A stretch of DNA of 64,000 bases from Dasyornis broadbenti (taxonomy: Eukaryota > Chordata > Aves > Passeriformes > Dasyornithidae): the NCBI GenBank assembly GCA_013397935.1, contig VZRN01005851.1, positions 1,973,072 to 2,037,071 on the forward strand, written 5' to 3'. Each line of letters starts with the position of its first letter. The stretch's first letter is position 1. Shown piece after piece: positions 14,301 to 25,300 of the stretch. The notes below the pieces were generated by a model, which worked only from the letters and a program-made list of their open reading frames with translations, had not been told where the DNA came from and did no database searches. Made by a program: the position numbers and the translations under genes.

Positions 14301-17300
14301 ATTTATCTGTTTTTCTCACCTGCCTCAGGGAAGCCCACAGCACAGACCAGCTGAACACACACATTCCCAAAGGAGATGATTCAAGTGAAATGCAGAAAAT
14401 TTTAAGTCACGATCAACTGAAGAGCATAGCTTGTAGCTTCTATGGTGAAAATATTCTTCTCCTGTGCACTTTAACAAACCAGTCATTCTGGAAGGTGTGC
14501 TGAACAATAAGTCCTGATGCAGTCCACCATCCAGAAGAATGGTAAAAAAAACCTAAGCCTACCATGCAGCTTCCCACCTGTCACTACTCAAGAGGCTTTT
14601 GCCAGTTGCCCAAGAGTAGCCACAGTTGACTACCAACAATGCAGTGGGAAGTGCATTTAGCAAATATAAAATCCTCTGTGTTTCATGTGCAACACAGCTA
14701 AGTTGTTGTGGATATTCACTCTTAATGCACTGCTGAATTTTGGGGGCGAGATGAGCAGTTGTGTTTTACAAAGGTGGATTGACATAAGAAATGGAGAAAA
14801 CAGGGAAGTTCTGCTCACTTTCTTACCATGTATTTGCAGAAATTGGTACACTGAAGAAAATTGTGTTCTCATACTCATGCAGAGAACACAGAGATTTCAT
14901 TGACAATAAAGGCTCAAAACTAAAAATAGAAAACTGCCTAAAATTCATTTTCACTTCCATGGGGATTAGAAGGTGAATCTAATAAGGTGAACCCTCTGGC
15001 TTCAGGATAAATAAATATTTCAAAGATAATTCCCAGCCTGTCATGCCATCTTCCCAATAGAATCATGTCAATTTAAAGCAAATTATCAAGTAATCTTTTG
15101 ATGTTATCAAAATTTAGTATTAATTTAAACAAATATCTTAAAACAATTTAGGTTTTGTGTATTTTTTTAAAAGTGTTGCGCACCTTTACATATTCTTTGT
15201 TTATATTTTTTTTTTTTTTTTACATTTTGTGGAATGCCAGCATGGTCAGAAATCCCTCTTTCAATATCTTAATTTTATCTGTGCACACCCCTTCCGCACA
15301 GCTCACCCAGTTTATGCACTCGTGCTTGTCTGTAGACAAAATTATATTCCTACTGTCTTTTCCTCATATCTCTCTTAATTCACAAAAGAAAGTAACAATA
15401 AACAAAGCACAAAGTCTTCCTTAAGGAGAAGAGCACAGATTCCACACTTTGCAAGAATTATCTGATATTTAGAGATGGGACAACCAAAATGGAGACACGA
15501 AGTATACTTCCTGGACGTAAACCTCATCAAAGTTTTTCAGGAAGCTTTTTTCTTCAGAAAGAAATATGTAACTTGAATCAAAACTCTTCTTGGGAACCCA
15601 TCTGTTCCAGAGAATTCAACTTAGGGACAAATTAATCACACTTTGAACAGACAGTAAGAGTGGGCAAACCAGGAGGATTATCTTCCCTTGTCCTTAATGT
15701 GTCCCAGACAATCCAAATCACCCAGTTATGAACTTCCTTTCACAACACCCTTTCAGCAAATTCAAAATCTTCTCTCAGAAAAAAACTAAATGAAGGCTCC
15801 TCACTCTTCCCTTATTTTGTCCTCTTCACCAGAAGGACTTAGCCAGTCTGCCCTCCCCAGCACCATCTCCACACTGTGCATCCTCCCCATGCTTCATCCA
15901 GGATCATGAGCTTCCCATTACTCTCCCCTCTGACAATAGGCAAGTTGTCTCGAGCTTTCTGCCTTGCCAGCAGCCAAACTGGAAAGTTATTGTAAGTTTT
16001 TACTTTCTGCAAGTTCAAAAAGGTTCTCTGTAATTCATCTTGCTTCCAGACACTGATTCCAGTTATGCCTTTCTCTGAACTAAATGATTACCTGGCTGTT
16101 AGCCCAGCGGAAATGTCTGGATGGATACCAAATTACTTTTCAGAAGCCAAACACATTACTCACTATAAGCTATAGCCTCTCTTTAATACTGTCTGTAGTA
16201 AATATTCCTTTCAAGCCTTTCCTCTGCTCTCTCTGCCTATTTTCAGTATCAGCTCTTCTTATCACAGCATGACCATGAGCTGGGTTATAAATCCCAGTCT
16301 CACTTAGTCACTGTCTAGCAGGGTTTTAAAAGTATTAGAAGTATTAAAATTTTGTTTAAATGATCTGTGCTTGTCAAACTATCGATACTCTTTCATAAGG
16401 CTGTCCTCTCTCATGTTTCCAGTTGCCTTGCTCCTTGTGCCATCTGTAAAAGCTTTTGGTAATGATCAGTCTTCAAAGTTGTGATGGAAGTTATGTCACA
16501 TTTGAATTAATGCTGCAGAACTTCTCAAAATCACCTCCATTCAGTGAGGTAAGGCTAAATGCTCTTTGACATCCTTGATGAATTGCTATCAATCCATTTG
16601 ATGCCTCTCTACTGGTAATAGTAAGGTGTCAGATTTTTGATTAGCAAACAAAAGGTTAAAAGTCATAAACTTCACATAGTACAGTTCAGCCTTTGCCTTT
16701 AGCAGCCAAAGAATGAAATCATTAAAAAATGAAATCATACAAACTGCCAGCAATAGAGAACAGGTAATTCAGTTAGGCCAACTCTTCTGGAGCTTAATTT
16801 CTTATTTCAGAACAATATTCTTTCCAAATAAAATTTAATAAAATTAGAACAATTATTTAAAGCAAATTAACAAGTAATTTTTGATGTTATCAAAATCTAT
16901 TATTAATTTAAACCAATGTATTAAATCATATTCATTGTTGCGCACTTTTAAAAAATATTTTCATTCTTGTTTGGAATGAATGATGAAATTTTAAAAACAA
17001 TCTGGAAAGGAGTCAATTTTATATGACATTTCTTAATACAATCTTCCTGTTATGTAAGATGTTATTCTTTTCAATGACTATAAGAACAAAAATGTATTAG
17101 TGGTTAAACTTTTTGCCATTAGACTAAGCAGAGGATTATAAGATTTCCCTTTTCCCTTAGGAATCAATCTACATATCTGTGACACAACCTCTTCTTAAAA
17201 ATTTTTGAATGTAAAAGATTTTTCAGTGTCCCTGGAAGCTTGGAAGATAATTTTAAAAGAAATACAGGATTGGGTCTTTAGGATCCTGTTGATATCACTT

Positions 17301-20300
17301 GGTCTCAGTAAATTTCTTCAGGAACAATGAGGGTAAGATAAATACATAGAAAAAGTGCATCTAGAGTCGGTAAGAGACAGCATCTCACAGAGTTTTATAA
17401 GAGTATGTTTATGGTTTTGGTAAGTGCAAATCCATAGTTAAAGCTGTAACTTTACTCAGGGATTTCTTCTTCCCTCCATCTGTCACAAAACCCCACCATT
17501 TTGTTTAAAGCCAGCACTAAATTTTAGATTAAAAAGTCATGAGGGAAGGGGAATGGACAAAAAAGCCTTTTTGCTTCCAAGCAAACTTTTTTTTATCACC
17601 TTCAGCCAACTATTTCATCTCCAGAAATATCTTCTAAGACCTCAGAGCAAAAGCTACTCTCAAAAGAAAAGGTTTGGGTTGAGGTAGATTCTGGGCATGA
17701 TAATTTTACCAGGTATCTGCAGATACCAGATAATTTTACCTGGTATCTGCAAACCCATTTCAAGCTTCCCCTCCTTCTCCACAGGGAAGGACTGTGCTTC
17801 CCACACAGTGCCTGTATTCCCCACCAGTGCAAGAGGCAATGTGATGGCCTCTTTCTCTCTTACTATCTCCCCAGGAAAAGCAGAATAGGACATGCCAGGT
17901 GCCATGGCTCCGCACGGATGAGGCTCTGTCCACCCACCCTGCTGTGTGCTGGCTGGCAGCAGAGCCCTGGGGATGGCACAGGCACTGCACAGCTGATCCA
18001 AATGCAGGGACAGCTCCTGTCAACCACTCACACTGGGAGAGCAGACTGCCATGGGCAGGAACAGAGTGCCAGTCCACTAGATATTGAACACAGAGCGTTC
18101 TCTGCGCATTAAAAATTACCACTGTCTGTGTGTTTGAGGAGCCTGGGGTGTTTACAATAGACCTGGTCTTGCCTTGTTACAAGTGTTGATTAAACTTCGG
18201 CTTGTAGATCTGTTGCTGTGTGTTTAAAGAGAGTGAATGCCAGCATCTCCATTTTACATGTGAGGAAACCGTGAAGTGACCTTGCCAGGACAGGAAAAAC
18301 TGTTGAAGCCTGATAGCAAAACCAAGAGAAGAACCCAGGTCTCCTGATAAACGGTTAAAGAGGCCATGCTGTCAACACTGTACTTAAAGACCATTCCCCA
18401 CCAGACTTTAACACAAATCTCTCCTCACAGGAGCTGTAGGAAACTCAGCTACTTTTCTGTCAGGAGTTTGTACATGTGATTGAAGTGACATTCTCCTGTT
18501 ACTTGTCTCTCTGAGGAAACTCTGAGCTTTCCCTCTCAGCAGAAAAAGATCCCACCAGACCTGTAAGAGATTTCGTTCACTCAGCACTCTATTTACAAGC
18601 TGCTGAGATGCTGACTCCCTGGTCTCCATGAGCTTCTTTAGCAGCCCTTGTGCAGAAGTAGCAAAACCAGTCCTTTACTGGTATTAAAGTAAGGAATTGG
18701 CCAAGGCCTGCCTATACCACAGGCTATGGCTGAATTTTAGCCTGTTTCTGTGGCATCTCAGGGCTCTGTAGTCTCCTAAATCTACCACAGCATTGACACT
18801 TCAACAGTTTGACTGAAAGTCTCAGAACACAAGGGGTCTTTTTCTGTCAGCCAAAAGGTGACCCAGTGTCAGGCCTGAAGTGTCAGGCAGTTGGACTAGA
18901 TGATCATTGCAATAATTCCAACTGAACTATTCTAACAATATTAGATGATATTTAAATGAGCAAAAGGAGAAGTTGTGCCTGCCTTGCCTGCCTGTCCAGA
19001 GGGGGTTAGGTAGAGGAGGGCAGATATGGAATTCAGAGTTGAGAAATGGCAGCAAAGGGCCTCAGACAAAGCCTGCACTCAGCTGGAAGGTAAAGAAGAG
19101 CCACAGTGTGTCCCCATCCCCCTTTAGAGTTGTGGCAGCTGGAAAAGAGGTATTGTGGGATTGCTGGGGAACAGGATCTGCCTCTCCCATCTTCTCTCAG
19201 AAACTTCCATAGACCCTGGTTTTCCTCACAAAAGGACATCACTGCAGGTTACATTGTACATGGGTCATTAAAATCCATCCTGAGACACAATCATGCAAAT
19301 AGTGTATGTGAGGAAAAAATGGAGGGAGATGAGAGGTTAGTATAAAAATGAAGAAAATAAACATCTTGCATGAATAATTGAAATATTTCAAAATCATAAG
19401 AAAAGTTTGAAACTGTTGGGTTTTGTATACCTGCACTTGAGCTAACGATTCTAACATAGTTAAAGCATTTGCCACAGAGAAAACCTAGGAGAGAAGGATA
19501 CTGAAAAGAAGAAAAAAAAAAGAAGAAGAAAAATTACCAACGGGTGTTTTCTCATATTTATTTATTTATTATCATGTAATCGAGAGATGGACCAAGAGAA
19601 AATTCAAGGAAAGGCTAATGTAGTGACTAGTAGCAAAGTGAGCCATAGTTATCTAAAGTCTCACAAAAACAGTCTTAGGAGGGTAACAGAAGGAGAGAGA
19701 AAAGCAAATACACATGCACCAGTATAATCCATACATGCTAACTTTTGGGGCTAAGTATGGAATTTTTTCACTGACCAGGCCAGTTAATCAACTACCTTTG
19801 TTACTGACTGATGACTTAGAAAATCTCTGCCTTTGCAGCTGTGTGACTCTCAAGTATGGAGTCTCTTTTCTTGCAGGAGAAGTACAAAAAGAAATTAAAT
19901 CCCTACCCTGAATGAAAGGCAAAAGAGCATGCAGGGATATAAAAATCACAGCATTATGAAACTGGGGCCAAACACTTTTTCTAAACTGAGCACAGGCATC
20001 TTTCTTTATTGTGCTGACTATTAAAGGGAGTTTCATTTTTCTCATTCAACAGTATTTACATGATTATAATTCATCTTTTTGAAGTTCCTCATCAACAACT
20101 TCAGTGCTTCTCATAACTTCCCCTTTTATCAAGTCTGACAGTTACTGCATCATCCTGCAATTGCTTGACCCTTATCATACATGCTTTACTAACAAGAATC
20201 CCTTCCAATACATCAATTTTTCCCGTGTATAAGCTGATTTCATTGGAGCAATGCATACTCCACAGTTTTGGGATCCTTTTTCCAAAAATGTTATGAGAAT

Positions 20301-21409
20301 TCAAATGGGCTGTGGAGAAAGAGTCCAAAAAGTTGCATGATTTCAGTCCCCTGGATTGCTCATTATCGCCCTGCAGAACTGCACTGTCCAAGCATCCCTA
20401 CAGATCACAAATGAAAAGGACAAAAAGAGAGAGGAAGCAGCAGTGCAAGCTAAAATATACACTAATACACAAGTGTAAGTGCAAGCACATGTATCAGTGC
20501 ATTTCACTGAGTGGTTTAGTTTGAAATATTCCCTAACACAGGCACAGGGCTTTCTCGTCTTTCCCAAAAGACAATGGAAAAAGAGTTCCAGCACCTTCTC
20601 TGCTTTCTTCAATCCAACACCAACAATTGGAATTAAACACTGCTAAACAGAGGAAAAACATCCCTTGCTTTACATTAAGCCTTTCCTCCTATCTTTATTA
20701 TTTCCTGACTTTCCCTCCGTGTTAGACAAATCATTAGGTGTCAAGGCAGCCATGTATCAGTGTCCACATGACTGGACACACAAGAACTCCCTCGGGGTCT
20801 CCTCACAGTGGAAAAAAAAGCTGCCTTGTAGAAGTTTCTTTCTTTCACTTGAGCTTTTTTTCCTTCGGATGCCAGCAGCGTCTCATCCCTAGAGGGCAGC
20901 GGATGAACACAGCTCCAGGCACAAAGGCTTTCCCTCAGGCTGCAGGATTTATCACATTTAACCAGCTTGTCCCTTCTGTCTCTAACACAAGTCCAGGCAA
21001 ACCATTGTAATTGACAAGGTTTGGGCCATTTCAGTTGCATTTTTCCAGCTTCTCATGGTACAGCTTTCATAAGCCACCCACTCCCCCACCCTGCCAAACT
21101 GAGGGACGATCTTTTGCACCTCTTCCAACCGGTACCCAAAACCTCTTACCTTATGATGACAAACATGACCAGGGAGTTTCCCACCAAGCCAACAACGAAG
21201 ACCACGGAGTAGACAGCAGTGATGATGATGGGAATGGCAGGGGAGATGCTGGTGTGGTTGTGCTGGCTGTCCCCAAAGGCCCCAGTGGCATTGCTGTCGT
21301 AGTCTGCCCAGCCCTGTAGCCAGCTGCTGCTGGTGCTGGGGAGTCGGCAGGGCCGTGGGGAGCAGGTGGAGTCTGGCTCCTCACGGAAAATCTGTATGGG
21401 GGCATCCAT
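1858..21409 (-). CDS. OPRK1: Kappa opioid receptor, joined CDS of three exons
   Basis: This is the complete coding region, joined in minus-strand order 21409-21150, 7291-6939, 2390-1858 (260 + 353 + 533 = 1146 bases, 381 residues plus TGA). The product is the Gi/o-coupled plasma-membrane receptor for dynorphin peptides. Seven membrane segments are readable. Family marks are present: GN at residue 78 (TM1), Asp106 (2.50), Asp139 (3.32, the amine-binding aspartate), DRY at 156-158, Cys132 and Cys211 for the TM3-loop 2 disulfide, CWTP in TM6 and NPILY in TM7. The length is one residue more than the human receptor, and the C-terminal NKPV is identical to the mammalian tail. Near-identity in TM segments and intracellular loops 1-3 makes OPRK1 rather than OPRM1, OPRD1 or OPRL1 secure. 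Both introns lie where the mammalian gene has them, after TM1 and before the loop 2 cysteine. No frameshift or premature stop is seen. Confidence 0.97.
2391..6938 (-). other. OPRK1: OPRK1 intron 2 (4.5 kb)
   Basis: The intron is bounded by GTGAGT at 6938 and CTAG at 2391. The content is AT-rich. A 16-base A-run lies at 5385-5400. I see no recognisable interspersed element or exon. The short ORFs within it show no family resemblance. Confidence 0.85.
6939..7291 (-). CDS. OPRK1: OPRK1 coding exon 2 (TM2 to TM4)
   Basis: The exon is 353 bases. It completes Arg87 with its first base and runs to the first base of Asp205. The acceptor is TTCTTCAG|GTACAC, with AG at 7293-7292. The donor is GAAG|GTGAGT, with GT at 6938-6937. 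It encodes intracellular loop 1 (YTKMKTATN), TM2 with Asp106, loop 1 tryptophan Trp125, TM3 with Cys132, Asp139 and DRY156-158, intracellular loop 2 and TM4. Against the human protein I see only a few differences: Met104 for Leu, Glu119 for Val in STEYLMNSW, and Met130 for Val. Glu119 sits at position 2.63, a known subtype-selectivity site of opioid receptors. Confidence 0.97.
15068..15233. repeat. AT-rich repeated segment, copy 1
   Basis: It shares an ordered series of matches with 16851-16980: AAAGCAAATTA, CAAGTAAT, TTTTGATGTTATCAAAAT, TATTAATTTAAA and GTTGCGCAC. The order and spacing are kept, so this is a true duplicate or two copies of one element. The family is not recognised. Confidence 0.7.
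16851..16980. repeat. AT-rich repeated segment, copy 2
   Basis: This is the partner of 15068-15233, in the same orientation and about 1.8 kb away. Both end near a T-rich stretch and TTTG(T)GGAATG. Divergence is moderate, so the duplication is not recent. Confidence 0.7.
17699..17758. repeat. 30-base tandem duplication containing a 16-base palindrome
   Basis: GATAATTTTACC(A/T)GGTATCTGCA occurs at 17699 and again 30 bases later at 17729. The first copy includes the perfect palindrome GGTATCTGCAGATACC at 17712-17727. Confidence 0.85.
18235..18400 (+). mobile_element. MIR-like ancient SINE relic
   Basis: The order of short matches follows the MIR core consensus as I remember it: a CATCTCCATTTTACA-like block at about 18244-18260, GAGGAAAC at about 18263, AAGTGACCTTGCC near 18273-18287, then AACCCAGGTCTCC at about 18332-18346 and a TGCTGTCAACACTGTACTTA-like end near 18367-18386. 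The middle is eroded. MIRs are tRNA-derived SINEs spread early in amniote evolution and are sparse and old in birds. The assignment rests on pattern recall, not an alignment. Confidence 0.6.
18886..18933 (+). mobile_element. CR1 LINE 3' tail fragment
   Basis: The stretch GGCAGTTGGACTAGATGATC followed by ...ATTCCAACTGAACTATTCTA matches the usual CR1 3' end (GTTGGACTAGATGACC...TTCCAACC...ATTCTATG). It is short and diverged. Confidence 0.65.
21150..21409 (-). CDS. OPRK1: OPRK1 coding exon 1 (N-terminus and TM1)
   Basis: It encodes residues 1-86 and two bases of Arg87. The ATG at 21409-21407 begins MDAPIQIF, matching the mammalian start MDSPIQIF. The open frame continues upstream to the splice acceptor, but its apparent earlier start is GTG, not ATG, so 21409 is the first in-frame ATG in this exon. 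The extracellular N-terminus has two N-glycosylation sequons, Asn40-Ala-Thr and Asn51-His-Thr, and diverges from mammals between residues 10 and 55. From residue 55 (ISPAIP) into TM1 (about 58-86) it is almost unchanged. The donor is AAG|GTAAGAG, with GT at 21149-21148 and phase 2. Confidence 0.96.
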
Positions 21410-21476
21410 AGGGGTGCAGTCCCCACAGGCAGGAGGGAGACCAGGAGGAGAGTGCACACAGCAAGAGGCAAGTATG
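21410..21476 (-). other. OPRK1: OPRK1 5' UTR part of coding exon 1 with splice acceptor
   Basis: Immediately upstream of the ATG the minus strand has a long pyrimidine tract (about 21482-21512, made of TTTCTCTC-type runs) followed by CCAG, with AG at 21478-21477. This is an excellent 3' splice site. It places the exon start at 21476, 67 bases before the ATG. Mammalian OPRK1 also has an intron in its 5' UTR, so the position fits. No in-frame stop or ATG lies in the 67 bases. The context of the ATG is CCT before it and G at +4, a moderate Kozak match. Confidence 0.75.
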
Positions 21477-21481
21477 CTGGA

Positions 21482-21968
21482 AAGAGGGAAGAGAGAGAAA
21501 GAAACAGAAGTATTTTCACAGCCACGGAATGGTAAGACCTCTGAAACTTGTATGTGTTACGGGGAGTTCTGCTGTGATGGGAACTGCAATTTGTCAAGCA
21601 GAGATTTAAGCAAATCACATTCATATTAAATAATTGCAAGTTTTACATCTTTCTGTGTAATGCGGCTTCTCCAAGTGCACAAGGAAAGTTTTCCCCCACT
21701 TTCAAAGCTTGCATACTGAAGCAAACCAGATGGGAACAGCTCAGATCCACCCCCACACTTTAACCCTGTCTTTCCCATCTGCCTTATTTTAAGTCAAACT
21801 GTTTCCCAACAGGGGCTCCTCATTGCCTAAGCTCTGCTATAAAGAGGAAGGAGACAGAGAAACCCACCACCTCTCTGCACAACCTGCTTTAACATCCTGC
21901 CCTGAGTTATTTTTTCCTGGTCCTGTACCTGCTTTTAAAGAAAAGACACATTAATGACAAAAAAATAC
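21482..21968 (-). other. OPRK1: Probable 5' UTR intron of OPRK1
   Basis: This lies between the acceptor at 21477 and the candidate donor at 21968 or 21928. If either donor is right, the intron is only about 450-490 bases. It holds no ORF of note. A more distant first exon is also possible, as some mammalian OPRK1 transcripts use alternative starts. Confidence 0.35.
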
Positions 21969-22330
21969 CTCTTTCAGTCCAGGAAAAGAAGCGGAGTCCT
22001 CAAACAGGTGCTCTTTGCAGGAAAAGAAAAGAATAAAGCAGCTGTGCTTGGCTCCTGGAATTGCCACTGACCACCTAGGATTTTTGGATGTGAGGCACCT
22101 GTGCCCTCGGAGAGGCGTGCTGGCAGCAGAGCCGGCTCCCGGGCATGAGCTGCGCCGTGCAGCAGCAGCAGCTGCTGCTGTTCCAGCTCCCACCACTTCG
22201 CCTTTCTCTCTCAGGCTCCCTCTGCCTCCCTCTCACTCTGCCAGGGCTCCAGCAGCACTCTGCACTGATGCACACGTTCTCCACTGTCTCTGTCCCTGCA
22301 GCTCAGAAGCTCACATGACTTCCTTCTAGA
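21969..22330 (-). promoter_or_regulatory. OPRK1: Candidate non-coding first exon and promoter-proximal region of OPRK1
   Basis: This block is clearly richer in G+C and CpG than its surroundings, most of all at 22095-22200, and lies just upstream of the 5' UTR acceptor. Two consensus-like donors point towards it: GAG|GTATTT (exon end 21969) and CAG|GTACAG (exon end 21929). The minus strand carries a short upstream ORF from ATG at 22146 (starts MPGSRLCC, 23 codons, stop near 22075) and a start-stop ATGTGA at 22315. I see no convincing TATA box. That this is the first exon is an inference from composition and position. The transcription start cannot be placed from sequence. Confidence 0.4.
22163..22180. 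repeat. CAG/CTG palindrome in OPRK1 leader region
   Basis: Three CAG triplets run directly into three CTG triplets, forming a perfect 18-base palindrome. A further CAG unit lies on the left (to 22159). On a transcript from either strand it could fold back on itself. Confidence 0.9.
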
Positions 22331-25300
22331 CACTGAGATGCAGACAAATTAAAAGAAAAGCAAGAAATAAATTCTGTTATGAATGAATGCTTATTTTAAT
22401 AAATTTTTGCAAGTTGTCTTTCCTCAATTCCCCTGCACTCTCAGGCCTCAAACAATGATCCTCTCTGTCTTATTGAATCTCACAGGATTTCAGACTAGAA
22501 GACACTGAATAAAAGAGGAATTTTAAGTTTAGATGCCTTGCCTCGTCCATTGGCTCTTTTATGCCTCAACTCCACAATTGTGTGTCCAAAACATTTCTCA
22601 CTGGGTTGTTTGGTTCCTGTTCTTTTGCACCTGCAACTTCAAAGAAAGTCGGAAGCTGGCTACCAAAGAAAAGAGGGACACCCCAATTACTATACAGTTT
22701 TTTCAAGCTGTCTCACACCGTGTGAGAGGCCAAGAATTCCATGTAGCACTGTCAGAGCTCCATTCTACCAGCTGCAGCTAGAAATGGGGAGATGGCGTGT
22801 AGAGAAATCACATCCCTCAGAGCTTATCCCTAACATACTCCCTCAAGCAGGAGTTGGTAAGGGATCAATATGTGTGTCCAAGTGTCCCTTAATTTGCACA
22901 GAGACCTTGAAATCCCCACCAGGAGTCTCTCTAAATGACAAACTGGGAGATAAGAGGCAAGACCCTGAGTTATTCCTACTCCTTTGCAAGAGGCTAGGAA
23001 CAGCCAGACTGGCTGCATCTCAAAATGTGCAGCAGGAAAAGCAGTCTCTGGAGAGAGGAGAGAAAGGCTGTGGGTTTTCTTCAATCTTTTCCAGTCTTGA
23101 AACTTTACTTAATGATCTTCTTGTTGAGTGTCTGTGATCAGGATGAGTTTTCTTCCCTAAAACAACTTTTTTCTAAACCTATAATCAAGAGAATAAATTA
23201 TGTCAGCTCTGAGTGAGAAGTCATGTAGGAGGCTTAAAAGGTACAGATTCTCCTCTTTTAGAGGAATAGGTTTGTTGAAATGTGATGATGGCTTTGATTG
23301 TGGTCACTGTTTTCTCCAGAACTTCAATAACTTCTCACTGTCATGTGTATAGAGCCATCTAAAAGTTTCACATTTAATGACGATGGATAAAAATGCAAAC
23401 TAACAAATATGTGACAAAAATACCCCCGAGGCAGGGACACAGACCTAAGCAGTAATCATTTTTTTTTTATAAGATGAAGTGAATCCTAACATAAAATGCT
23501 CTCCAATTCTCTTTTTATCCTCTGCAATCCATGGTCTCCTGCCCATGTACTGAAGGGAACTACTGTTGCTGTATCTTCTCATACATAATTTTACTGGCCA
23601 TTTTCAACTTCTTGTTAGCATCTTCCCCAGACTTTTCTATATTCTGGAATTAAAATATACAGGAAAGATTGAAGATAGCAATATTTTAGCACTCATTGAT
23701 AATTTAACTCTTATAAGCAATCATTTTGTCACCCTGCAATTGCTACAAGGGGATTAGAAACTTCTGTATGGGGAAGAAAAGCCTATTATTGCTCTGAGTG
23801 AATCTACAGCACAGATGACGCAAGTAAGAAAAATAGCAAACTCACAGCTTTTTCAAGGACCAGTGGTTGGACACTAAGCTGCTCATTCTCTAGACAAATT
23901 CTGTGCTGAAACCCTCCATTGATCTTAGATGTGCTCACAGTTAGAGTCACTGACCCTGCATTCTGCATTGTAACTACATGGGACAGGAAGGAGGTGGAGT
24001 TTGACCACAACTCTTCAAATTACAGGCTGAGCCAGAGGCAATGTTTAAGTTGCCTGATGCTTTTTGTCTATGTGTGTTCCATGTTGGAAGCCCAGCTTTG
24101 GCTCTTGGTTGCTGTAGGACTTTGTGATACAGTAGAAAGAAAGCACTTGGCTTAGGGAAATGCATTGTCTTCAGAAAGTCAAATAAAAATCATACTCACT
24201 GTTGAAAAATAATATTTTCATTTCTTGTGTTTGCTTTCTTAATGAAAACCCAGATATCTTGATTATCAGCAGTAACTGGTCTCACTGCTGGTACCAGCAA
24301 CAACTGCCATGATATCCAAAGAAAAACTAAGGGCAGAGGAAGAACCACTGTCCGTCACCATCTTCCCCTCTTTCAAAACTTAATTGCTCAGTGCCTCTGT
24401 GCCCTTCCCAACAGCCCTCTGGAAAACAGCAGGAATCTCCTAAAGTCACAAGGGCAGAGAAAGGCATGTTTTGCATGTGACCAAACCCAGACTGCCCACA
24501 CACCAATGCCAGAAATCCCTGTTCCCTCTAAGGGCTGACATCAGACAGAAGGCTCTGCTTTCAAAGGAAAGAAAGGAAATATTTAGAGAAGAAAGAATAA
24601 AAAAACATAGTCTCACCACTCAGCTGCAATTCTCCTTCTTACAAACATGCGGCTTGCATGACCCCTGATTATTTTGCTGTAATTCTTTAGACCCAGTAGT
24701 GTTCACCTCACTGGATTTTGGGAAACACAATAGGAATCACTTGAACTTTTTAAATTAAGAATTAAAAAGTATATATCAAAGTCTATAATTATAGAAAATT
24801 GTTATAGTTATTAATTCCCGCCCTCAAAAATGAAAAAAATCACATTCAGCTGCCCGATACTTAGGAACTACAACATATGTATTTACAGAAACTTTTATTT
24901 TCCCCAGGCTTTCTGCCTCCATCAAAAATCAGCTACACATTGTTGCTAAATATAAGTGGAAGGGCAACCATAAACTGGGAATTTTGTATCTGTAAAGTGT
25001 TGTCTTTAGTGATCCTAGTGAAATTCTTTGAATGAATAAGAAACTTGGGGGGAGGGAGATAAGTGATATTTAACAACAGCAGGTAGGAAGGGCTTCAGCA
25101 CTGTCTTTTTTCTTACCAAAAGCCAAAGAGCTGCCCCTGTCAGCACAGTACTTTAAAACAATGTGGTGGGACATTAATTCAGCCCTGACTCAGAGGTAAG
25201 AACGAAGCACTTTGAATCACCGGCACGACTCGGCGCAGCACTGTGCCACCTGCTCACCGTGCTGCAGCAGAGACCCAGCTCCGTCACCCCAGCATATACA

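Larger units (their letters stand above)
7292..21149 (-). other. OPRK1: OPRK1 intron 1 (13.9 kb)
   Basis: The intron is bounded by GTAAGAG at 21149 and TTCTTCAG at 7292. It separates TM1 from TM2, as in the mammalian gene. It holds a pair of similar AT-rich segments (15068-15233 and 16851-16980), a 30-base tandem duplication with a palindrome near 17.7 kb, a MIR-like relic near 18.3 kb and a short CR1 tail near 18.9 kb. I recognise no other exon on either strand. Several 60-120 codon ORFs around 13.5-14.5 kb and 17.6-18.1 kb overlap each other on both strands and look like chance. Confidence 0.85.

Noticed and set aside
13487..14507. Cluster of 60-118 codon ORFs in intron 1
   Set aside because: They overlap in several frames on both strands, lack family resemblance and have no consistent splice sites.
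21410..21457. N-terminal extension of OPRK1 by 16 residues
   Set aside because: The apparent upstream start codon is GTG. The first in-frame ATG in the exon is 21409 and matches the mammalian start.
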